Made by a program: the position numbers and the translations under genes. Positions 1-5,196 of a stretch of 13,144 nucleotides of DNA are shown piece after piece. The stretch spans positions 1 through 13,144 of the forward strand of contig CAZYLK010000176.1 in the NCBI GenBank assembly GCA_964648365.1. Direction: 5' to 3'. Numbering within the stretch: position 1 is the first letter of the stretch; the number at the start of each line of letters is the position of its first letter. The notes beneath the pieces were generated by a model that was given only the letters and a program-made list of their open reading frames with translations, ran no database searches and had not been told where the DNA came from. Source of the stretch: SURF-32 sp964648365. Lineage in GTDB: Bacteria > Planctomycetota > Phycisphaerae > UBA1845.

Positions 1-983
1 CCGAGCCGCCGCGGGCGATCGACATCATCCGCCGCGTGTTCGACGCGGTGGGGGCCACGCACCCGGTCACGGTCAAGATGCGCCGCGGCATGGACGACTC
101 GCCCGAAAGCGAGCGGAACTTCTTCACCATTCTCGACGCCGCCTTCGAGATCGGCGTGTCCGCCGTCACCGTCCACGGCCGGTCGGTGATGCAGCGCTAC
201 GTCGGCCCGAGCCGGTGGGAGTTTCTGGCGAAGGTCAAGCGCCACGTCAGCGAGCTGGCGAGGCTTGAGGAGCGGAACGGCGACCTGGCCCAGGTCAAAC
301 AGCACGTTGGCGAGCTGAATCAGCGTGCGCGATCACGCGCCAGCGCCGAGCCGCAGGCTTCAGCCTGCGCGATCCCGCCGGAAGTGAACCGGCCACGACT
401 CGCGCACGCCGATTCAGGCAGCGTCAAGCGACACGTTGGCGATCTGGCGAACCTCAAGCGCGAGATCGACGACCTTCCGACGGTGAGGCGTCAGATCGGC
501 GACCTGGCCAGGATCAAACGCCACGTTGGCAAGGCCGTCATCCTCGGCAGCGGCGACCTGTTCAGCGCCGACGCCTGCATGCGCATGATCAACGAAACTG
601 GCGTCGACGGCGTCACCATCGCCCGCGGCGCCATCGGCAACCCCTGGATCTTCCGGGAATGCCGCGCCCTCTACCGCGGCGATCCGCTCCCGCCCCCCCC
701 CAGCATCGCCGAACAGGGCCGCGTCATCGCCGAGCACTTCGACGAGTGCGTCAAAGTCCACGGCCACCGCCTGGCCGGCAAAATCATGCGCAAGTTCGGC
801 ATCAAATACAGCGAACACCACCCCTGCGCCCGGGAAGTGAGCGACGCTTTCATCGCGGCGTCGACGCCGGACGACGTCCACGCCGTGCTGGCCCGCTGGT
901 ACGATCCGGAAGCCGACTGGCCGCCGGTGGTCAGGAGGGAGGGGCATGGGGATTTGATTGCAGCGGGAGCAGTGTTAGAATGA
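1..983 (+). CDS. dus: tRNA-dihydrouridine synthase, 5' partial, with internal repeat expansion
   Basis: This FMN enzyme reduces uridine to dihydrouridine in the D-loop of tRNA. The frame is open from base 3, so the start and the catalytic Cys lie upstream of the window. Visible family landmarks are VKMRRG (Lys near base 75), the HGR motif near base 174, GSGDLF (FMN phosphate-binding loop) near 546, ARGAIGNPWIF near 630, and the C-terminal helical region with KIMRKFGIKYSEHHP. The order and spacing fit the DusB-like branch, except that about 93 extra residues lie between the first VKRHV and AVILGSGD, where other family members have only a few. The extra block is six 30-bp repeats plus a 99-bp insert, all in frame. 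Because the conserved residues on both sides are intact, I infer an expressed protein with an expanded loop rather than a pseudogene. The stop is TGA at 981-983. Confidence 0.9.
   Translation, partial: EPPRAIDIIRRVFDAVGATHPVTVKMRRGMDDSPESERNFFTILDAAFEIGVSAVTVHGRSVMQRYVGPSRWEFLAKVKRHVSELARLEERNGDLAQVKQHVGELNQRARSRASAEPQASACAIPPEVNRPRLAHADSGSVKRHVGDLANLKREIDDLPTVRRQIGDLARIKRHVGKAVILGSGDLFSADACMRMINETGVDGVTIARGAIGNPWIFRECRALYRGDPLPPPPSIAEQGRVIAEHFDECVKVHGHRLAGKIMRKFGIKYSEHHPCAREVSDAFIAASTPDDVHAVLARWYDPEADWPPVVRREGHGDLIAAGAVLE
234..542 (+). repeat. seven in-frame 30-bp (decapeptide) repeats inside dus
   Basis: Units start at 234, 264, 294, 423, 453, 483 and 513, each exactly 30 bp, and encode VKRHVSELAR, LEERNGDLAQ, VKQHVGELNQ, VKRHVGDLAN, LKREIDDLPT, VRRQIGDLAR and IKRHVGKAVI. 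The last unit runs into the native AVILGSGD strand, so it is probably the ancestral copy. Three units lie before and three after a 99-bp insert (324-422). Units have diverged by substitution but not in length, which suggests selection to keep the frame. Confidence 0.9.
324..422 (+). repeat. REP-like palindromic insert splitting the dus repeat array
   Basis: This 99-bp (33-codon) segment interrupts the 30-bp repeats. It holds a perfect 8-bp stem, 352-359 with 362-369 (loop TC), the kind of GC-rich palindrome seen as dispersed repeats in planctomycete genomes. A 13-mer, TGCGCGATCACGC at 326-338, recurs with one mismatch at 366-378, placing near-direct repeats around the palindrome. It is read in frame and contributes residues such as AEPQASACAIPPEV. 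Confidence 0.6.
954..981 (+). promoter_or_regulatory. candidate sigma70-type promoter at the end of dus
   Basis: TTGATT (954-959), a 16-bp spacer and TAGAAT (976-981) resemble a sigma70 promoter. It overlaps the dus stop codon and would transcribe the island gene at 1189, leaving a leader of about 200 nt. This is prediction from consensus match only. Confidence 0.45.
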
Positions 984-1043
984 TTCAGCCGCACACTGGC
1001 GAGCCCGTCAGGCCTCCCAGGTCGAGCCGTCAAGACCCCTGCG

Positions 1044-1059
1044 GCGGGCGATCGCCCGC
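1044..1059. repeat. perfect 16-bp palindrome centred on GCGATCGC
   Basis: GCGGGCGATCGCCCGC is a perfect palindrome in the 205-bp gap after dus. It has no following T-run, so it is a weak terminator candidate at best. The rest of this gap shows nothing recognisable except the promoter at its left edge and a strong ribosome binding site at its right edge. Confidence 0.6.
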
Positions 1060-1188
1060 ACCGGGTGAAACTTCCGGGGCAGCGAGCCGAGACGCTCCGT
1101 AGGCTGCGACGATCGCCCCGAAGCGACTCAGTTCCTGCCGAGCGCTACGTCCTGCCAGCTTACGGCTGAGCGATGGGAGGAGGAGCAA

Positions 1189-2025
1189 ATGATCGTCCAT
1201 AAGTGCGACAGGTGCGGTCAGGATATCCTCGAGCCGGACTATGCCCCAAGCCAGGACGACAAGGTTTTCTGCAGCACCGTGTGTAAGGCGAGATTCACGA
1301 TTCAACGGCAGGCGGACCCCGACGGCAGATCGACGCCTCCCGTTGTTCCGAATCCTCCACGTTCGGCCAGTGCCAGCACCGACGCTGCCGCGAAACCGAG
1401 GAAGAAGACTGCCCTGGCGCTTTGGGTATCGATCATCATCACCGGTCTCATTGTCATGGTGTTTCGCCTGCCCGAGCACTTACTGAGGCAGAGTGTGGTC
1501 TCCAAGATGGACGAGCTTCGGGCATCCGGCAAGCTGAATCAAACGCTGGATCTGGAACCAGGCCGTGAACCAGACGGGCGCTACACTGACGCCTCACTCG
1601 GATTCTCCATCACGTTCCCGAGAGGCTGGACCGTAAAAGATGCTATTTCCGACGCGTCTATCGCAAAAAAGGCAGTTTACGAACATCCTGACGGCAGGAG
1701 AGCCACGATTATCGTCTACGCGTGGGACACCGGTCCCGCCCTTGCCTGGGAATCGTTGACGGCTCGGAGCCTGTTTGACCAGTCCTACGGCAAGAGTGGC
1801 GAGTATCTCGATGGCGGAGAGACAACCCTTAGTGGCCAGCGAGCGATCTGGTTCAAGTTCAAGTTCGCCGGTAACGCGCTGGAGAGCTATGCGATTACTT
1901 ATGCTGTCCTAAAGGGAAATACTCTCTTCTCCATTTTTGGACAGACGCTGCCCGGCGATTACCAATGGTTTGAACAAAACGAACAGGCTATCATCGATTC
2001 CATAAACACGTTCGCGTTCGGCTAG
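1189..2025 (+). CDS. zinc-finger, single-TM protein with PsbP/DUF1795-like C-terminal domain
   Basis: The 278-aa product has three visible parts. The N-terminus carries CDRC (Cys6, Cys9) and a second pair (Cys28, Cys32), forming a likely Zn ribbon. A Pro/Ala/Ser-rich linker (about 40-72) follows, then a TM helix at about 74-92 preceded by KPRKK, consistent with a cytoplasmic N-terminus. From about residue 132 comes YTDASLGFSITFPRGW, the typical entry of a PsbP/Mog1-like domain as found in bacterial lipoproteins, which would lie outside the membrane. The start is well supported by GGGAGGAGG 7-15 nt upstream of ATG. The next gene begins 20 bp downstream, so the two probably form an operon. GC is clearly lower than in dus or the ABC genes, suggesting transfer. 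The function is unknown; a sensor or anchor role is conjecture. Confidence 0.8.
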   Translation: MIVHKCDRCGQDILEPDYAPSQDDKVFCSTVCKARFTIQRQADPDGRSTPPVVPNPPRSASASTDAAAKPRKKTALALWVSIIITGLIVMVFRLPEHLLRQSVVSKMDELRASGKLNQTLDLEPGREPDGRYTDASLGFSITFPRGWTVKDAISDASIAKKAVYEHPDGRRATIIVYAWDTGPALAWESLTARSLFDQSYGKSGEYLDGGETTLSGQRAIWFKFKFAGNALESYAITYAVLKGNTLFSIFGQTLPGDYQWFEQNEQAIIDSINTFAFG

Positions 2026-2045
2026 GACCATGCAGGTGGAGCATC

Positions 2046-2267
2046 ATGGCAATAGACTGGGACAAGAAGAAGCACGCTTTGCGTTGGGGAACGGGCTGCG
2101 GCTTTTTCTATTTTATCTACCAAGCCTTTCTTGAGGACAACGTGTTCAACGGCAAAAACAGAATATGGGAAGATATATTGTTGTCCGCGGTCTGCGTCTT
2201 GTCACCAATTATACTCGTATTCCTCTTCTATTGGCCCGTGCAGAGGGCCGGAGAGGAGGGTCCGTAG
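2046..2267 (+). CDS. small two-TM membrane protein, unknown
   Basis: This 73-aa protein has a charged N-terminus (MAIDWDKKKH), a first hydrophobic segment at about 13-29 (including GCGFFYFIYQAF), a short polar loop, a second segment at about 44-63 (LLSAVCVLSPIILVFLFYW), and a short charged tail. AGGTGGAG lies 6-13 nt upstream of the ATG and serves as ribosome binding site. It sits 20 bp after the zinc-finger membrane protein, so co-transcription is likely. I do not recognise a family. The two genes may encode partners in one membrane complex, but only their adjacency suggests this. Confidence 0.65.
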   Translation: MAIDWDKKKHALRWGTGCGFFYFIYQAFLEDNVFNGKNRIWEDILLSAVCVLSPIILVFLFYWPVQRAGEEGP

Positions 2268-2478
2268 TCGCAAAACACATGGGGGACCATCAGGGAACTC
2301 CACGGTCAGCCGTAGGGTCACCATTACACCTGCACGAGCTTAAATGCACTGAACGCCAGGCCGTTGCCTGCGAAGTATGACGTTCTGGGCGGCTCCAAGT
2401 CGGGACGAGTGCCCCCGCGGTTCTTAATTGGCAATCGATGCCCTGACGATCAACTCGTGTCACTGGATTCCGAACAAC

Positions 2479-3402
2479 GTGAAGCACAAGAAACAACATT
2501 GGGTTCCGCAGTGCTATTTGAAGGCATGGTGTGATCCTGACGCACGTGAATCGCACGATCCATACGTATGGTGTTTTTCGAAAGACGGTGCGGTCGTCAA
2601 GCGGCGAGCGCCAAAGAACCTCTTTTTCGAGAATGAGTTGTACACCATTCACTTAGTGGATGGGGAACGCGACCTGAGTGTTGAGCATGGCCTTGCAGGA
2701 CTGGAGGATGCCTTCGTTTCAGTTCGGGATGGGCGGCTATCGGGGCGTGCATCCCTATCGCCTCAGGATGACCTACTGCTTCGCGCATTCGCTGGGGCGA
2801 TGAAATCAAGAACGCGCGGCCATCTTGAGCATATGCAACGCCAGTTCAAATCCGCGTTGGACATGGGCGAGTCCATCCGAGAGCAGATGACCGCGATGAG
2901 CCCTTCCGAGCGGCTGAAGATGGCGCCGTCTGTCGGTCCGGTGGAGCCGCGACCGGGGATGACGTTGGACGAGGTGCGTGAGTTGGCCGAAGGCTCGGTT
3001 GGCCCGCTCGTTGTTGCTGAAGTACAAGCTCAACTACCGATTCTATCGCAAATGAGTCTTGCGGTGCTATGCACCGCGGAGCCGGTGGGATTTATTACGT
3101 CAGACATGCCGTGCGTGTGGTTCGACCCTGAGGCTTATAAACGGCCGTGGCCGCTGGGCGGAGTTGGCCTAGGGTGGCGGACCGTCGAAATCACAATGCC
3201 AGTCTCGCCGAGACAGTTGATGTTACTAAACTGGCAATCGGTCGAAGGATATTTGGATATTACGCCGGAACAGGTTGATGACTTTAATCGGCGCACGCGG
3301 TTCTGGTGCGATGCGTGTTTCATCGCATGCAAAACGGAGAAGCGGGACATCTGGTTCGATCCAGGGGCCCCGCCAGAAGATGCGCGTCCGGCGAGTGAAT
3401 AG
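2479..3402 (+). CDS. DUF4238 domain protein
   Basis: The N-terminus, MKHKKQHWVPQCYLKAW, is the hallmark of DUF4238, whose members open with a basic stretch followed by H(Y/W)VPQ.YL. The body fits the family in length (307 aa from this start) and includes the mid-protein phrase GFITSDMPCVW, comparable to the segment in DUF4238 proteins that precedes a conserved Asp-Pro. The biochemical role of DUF4238 is not established to my knowledge. I chose GTG at 2479 because it places the family motif at the N-terminus; an in-frame TTG at 2428 would add 17 residues. Neither has a convincing ribosome binding site. The zinc-ribbon gene follows after 24 bp and is probably co-transcribed. GC is low for the window (about 48% in 3001-3060). 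Confidence 0.8.
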   Translation: MKHKKQHWVPQCYLKAWCDPDARESHDPYVWCFSKDGAVVKRRAPKNLFFENELYTIHLVDGERDLSVEHGLAGLEDAFVSVRDGRLSGRASLSPQDDLLLRAFAGAMKSRTRGHLEHMQRQFKSALDMGESIREQMTAMSPSERLKMAPSVGPVEPRPGMTLDEVRELAEGSVGPLVVAEVQAQLPILSQMSLAVLCTAEPVGFITSDMPCVWFDPEAYKRPWPLGGVGLGWRTVEITMPVSPRQLMLLNWQSVEGYLDITPEQVDDFNRRTRFWCDACFIACKTEKRDIWFDPGAPPEDARPASE

Positions 3403-3426
3403 CGATGGAAAAGAAGGAGTAAGCAC

Positions 3427-3681
3427 ATGGCAAAGGGTTACGAGTGTCCAGAGTGCCGGAAGTTTACAGGGAGATATGCAAAAGGGGCCTATCACTGCAG
3501 CGGAGCGAAGTGCGGAGCCGTTTGGTGGTCGGCCTTTGATAGACCTTCGGCGGGTGCGAAGCGCAAAGGCCACAAATGCATGTCATGTAGCAACCACACG
3601 ATGCATCCGGTAGCGACGGTCGCGGCGGCAGAGATTTGGCGCTGCAGCACGTGTGCTACAACCGTTGTTCTTGCGGTATAG
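3427..3681 (+). CDS. small double zinc-ribbon protein
   Basis: This 84-aa protein has two four-Cys sites: Cys7, Cys10, Cys24, Cys29, and Cys51, Cys54, Cys73, Cys76. Each looks like a zinc ribbon with two CxxC-type knuckles (the second knuckle of ribbon 1 is C-x4-C). A basic linker (about 43-50, AKRKGHK) joins them. It has a clear ribosome binding site, AAGGAG, 10-15 nt before ATG, and follows the DUF4238 gene by 24 bp. Such proteins usually bind nucleic acid or stabilise a partner; which applies here cannot be seen. Its 3' end (3656-3681) overlaps, on the opposite strand, the non-homologous tail of a truncated PIN toxin, so this gene lies at the edge of the inserted segment. Confidence 0.75.
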   Translation: MAKGYECPECRKFTGRYAKGAYHCSGAKCGAVWWSAFDRPSAGAKRKGHKCMSCSNHTMHPVATVAAAEIWRCSTCATTVVLAV

Positions 3682-3835
3682 CTCGACAACCGGTGCCCAA
3701 CTGCACGAGGACATACTCCGTCGTGAGAGCGGGGCGTTGATCCTCTCCCGCAGGCTCCACGGCCTCGTCATGATGCCGGTCGCGCGGATTCGCCAAGGCA
3801 ACGTAGAAAGACGTGTCCGCGAAGACCGCGTTCAT
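3656..3835 (-). pseudogene. truncated PIN-domain toxin (VapC-like)
   Basis: Starting at ATG 3835, the frame reads MNAVFADTSFYVALANPRDR and continues to TTEYVLVQLG, then loses similarity and stops at 3656 (59 aa). The family is usually about 130-150 aa. The first catalytic Asp (in ADTSFY) and the Glu of TTEYVL are present, while the C-terminal acidic residues of the PIN site are gone. Its start overlaps the antitoxin stop (ATGA), the standard toxin-antitoxin arrangement. Homology ends about 3695-3700, next to the end of the zinc-ribbon gene, as if the island had cut the gene. It should be inactive as an RNase. Confidence 0.75.
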
Positions 3836-4047
3836 CGCTTCGGGTGCCCGTAGAGATAGTGATCGACGTTTTCAGAAGCATCGGCGGGCAGGTCCTTCGC
3901 GCTTCCAATGAAGGGCCTCAGCTTGTCGGCGAGCGTCGCTGGTTCGCCGCTTGCGGGCGGTGCGGCAACTTCGTTCGCACGGACCGAGACTTCGACGCCG
4001 GTGCCCTCGGGCAGTTGGACTTCCGCGTCCAGGTTGATGCGGGCGGC
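3832..4047 (-). pseudogene. antitoxin partner of the truncated PIN toxin, start lost
   Basis: The minus-strand frame ending at TGA 3834-3832 reads INLDAEVQLPEGTGVEVSVR, a spacer, then TLADKLRPFIGSAKDLPADA and DHYLYGHPKR. This is a common planctomycete-type antitoxin layout: a short swapped-hairpin-like N-terminus and a C-terminal toxin-binding tail with a DHYxxG motif. No ATG, GTG or TTG lies in frame between the conserved region and the upstream in-frame stop at 4104-4102. A run of eight C (4047-4054) just before the domain suggests a frameshift: a GTG (4060-4058) is in the neighbouring frame. It is broken, or uses a start I cannot identify. Confidence 0.65.
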
Positions 4048-4079
4048 CCCCCCCGAGCACGACGTGCGCGCGGCGTCTT

Positions 4080-4299
4080 CGAGCCTGTAAGGCTCGTTCT
4101 GTCAGACCGGGGCGAAGCCCCGGATTGCGACGCGCGATGGATGCGGCCCTGTAGGGGCCGTTCAACGCTCACGTTCAATGTTTGCCGGTCGGCGGCACAA
4201 CGCACACACGCTGAACGGCCCCGTCAGGGCCGACGTCTGTTGTTTCGGCCGTACCCCCGGGCCTTCGGCCCGGGCTGGTAGAATCGGCCCGTCGGGCCG
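4080..4299. repeat. cluster of six GC-rich hairpins (REP/BIME-like)
   Basis: Six stems occur in 220 bp: 4080-4096 (7 bp, loop GTA), 4107-4123 (7 bp, loop GAA), 4144-4160 (7 bp with one GU, loop GTA), 4216-4232 (6 bp), 4256-4274 (8 bp, loop TTC) and 4285-4299 (6 bp, loop GTC). The third and fourth are arranged head to head: GGCCGTTCAACG after one mirrors CGCTGAACGGCC before the other with one mismatch, as in BIME pairs. No gene is seen between the antitoxin fragment and 4517. Bases 4300-4505 hold only two more palindromes (4357-4372 and 4403-4414). The cluster may be a mobile REP-type element or a structured RNA. Confidence 0.75.
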
Positions 4300-4505
4300 C
4301 GGAGACGGCGCTCGTGAGCTGACGATGGCTGCGCGGAACGGGAAATCTTCGGAGCGGTCCACTTGCGTGGACGCGACGCGGGGGGGGATCGGCGATGCTC
4401 AGGGGCCGTGGCCCGAGGGGCATGCCGCGTCCAGGCGTGGTCCCCCCCGTTCGCACGACGCGGCCGCGCGGTCCAGTGCGGCTTCTGCTTCGCGCGGTCG
4501 CCGGC

Positions 4506-4511
4506 TATAAT
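4506..4511 (+). promoter_or_regulatory. consensus -10 box TATAAT placed for a leaderless mRNA
   Basis: TATAAT ends six bases before the ATG at 4518, so transcription would start at or next to the A of the start codon. No ribosome binding site precedes the ATG. No clear -35 box is visible; TTCTGC-like sequence lies about 17 bp upstream. Confidence 0.6.
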
Positions 4512-4517
4512 CCGAGT

Positions 4518-4763
4518 ATGACCATCAACGTGCCCGATGACATCCTTCGGCAGGCGGGGCTCACCGAACGTGACGCGCTCGTCGAGTTCGCGTGTCGGCT
4601 GTTCGATGCCGAGCGGCTCGACCTGTTCGCCGGTGCGCGTCTGGCCGGGCTGTCGCGCGCGGACTTCGAGGCCGAACTCCGCGCTCGCCGGATACCGATT
4701 TATCGGCCGACGCTCCAGGACGTAGACGACGACGAGGCTGCGCTTGGGAAGCTGGGAGCCTGA
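4518..4763 (+). CDS. UPF0175 family antitoxin-like protein
   Basis: The 81-aa product, MTINVPDDILRQAGLTERDA, continues with ALVEFACRLFDAERLDLF, then AGLSRADFEAELRARRIPIY, the UPF0175 signature. This family is a predicted DNA-binding antitoxin, usually followed directly by a DUF3368/PIN-like toxin, as here. The ATG at 4518 is chosen over an in-frame upstream ATG because it gives the family N-terminus and sits six bases after TATAAT. The partner toxin begins 3 bp downstream but is truncated, so this antitoxin is probably an orphan that is still transcribed. Confidence 0.8.
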   Translation: MTINVPDDILRQAGLTERDALVEFACRLFDAERLDLFAGARLAGLSRADFEAELRARRIPIYRPTLQDVDDDEAALGKLGA

Positions 4764-4766
4764 CTT

Positions 4767-4892
4767 GTGGCCGTAGTCGTCAGCGACACGTCACCCCTCC
4801 GCTGCCTTGACCATCTGCACGTTCTCCACGTGCTCCCGAGGCTTTTCGGAACAGTGTTGATGCCATCCCACGCCCGGTGTGCGAGAGCTTGA
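4767..4892 (+). pseudogene. truncated DUF3368/PIN-like toxin
   Basis: From GTG 4767 the frame reads VAVVVSDTSPLRCLDHLHVL, then HVLPRLFGTVLMP, matching the first third of the DUF3368 toxins that accompany UPF0175 antitoxins. Similarity ends near 4865 and the frame stops at 4892 (41 aa; the family is about 150 aa). The first acidic residue (SDTSP) is present, but the rest of the PIN active site is missing, so it should be inactive. Confidence 0.75.
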
Positions 4893-4938
4893 CGTCTCAC
4901 ATCTGCCTGTGAATGATGATCAAGCAGGGAGTCGCGCC

Positions 4939-5196
4939 ATGGCCATCCAGATAGTCCTCTCATCCGAAGCCGAGCGGAGACTTCGCGAGCGGGCTGCGGC
5001 GGCCGGGCAGGATCCTTCGGCTTTCGTCGTGCGGCTCGTGGAGGCGGAGCGTGAGGCTGATCGCGGCGCGGAGACTGAATTCAGGGACACTCGAATGCCG
5101 CGACGCGTTCCGCCCCGCACCCCCATCGGGCGATCACATCGCCCCCCCCTGGCGGCACGTTGTCGATCCGTATCCGCGCCCGGCCGCGGCGGTTGA
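4939..5196 (+). CDS. ribbon-helix-helix-like antitoxin N-terminus with aberrant tail
   Basis: The ATG at 4939 follows GGGAG by a usual spacing. MAIQIVLSSEAERRLRERAA, then AAGQDPSAFVVRLVEAE (about 1-37) resembles the RHH-type antitoxins that precede PIN toxins: a beta strand, then two helices with a GxDPxxFV turn. After about residue 50 the frame runs into the antisense of the FG-GAP gene (from 5081) and becomes Arg/Pro-rich, unlike a real tail. No toxin follows. I infer a 3'-truncated antitoxin, the third damaged toxin-antitoxin locus in a row. The overlap with the convergent gene is 116 bp. Confidence 0.5.
   Translation: MAIQIVLSSEAERRLRERAAAAGQDPSAFVVRLVEAEREADRGAETEFRDTRMPRRVPPRTPIGRSHRPPLAARCRSVSAPGRGG

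Noticed and set aside
234..542. 30-bp repeats considered as a CRISPR array
   Set aside because: The units are contiguous with no spacers, diverge from one another, stay in the dus reading frame and lie between conserved Dus motifs.
1044..1059. GCGATCGC palindrome as a cyanobacterial HIP1 site
   Set aside because: A single occurrence in high-GC DNA is expected by chance; nothing else here is cyanobacterial.
980..1102. 40-codon open frame starting at the end of dus
   Set aside because: Its ATG overlaps the TAGAAT promoter-like box, there is no ribosome binding site, and the product is Arg/Pro/Gly-rich with no recognisable feature.
3844..4281. Plus-strand open frame of about 145 codons
   Set aside because: It is antisense to the antitoxin remnant and then runs through the hairpin repeats; composition is Arg/Gly-rich with no family signal.
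4280..4285. TAGAAT in the hairpin cluster as a promoter
   Set aside because: No -35 box at a proper distance and no gene starts nearby; it lies between two stems.
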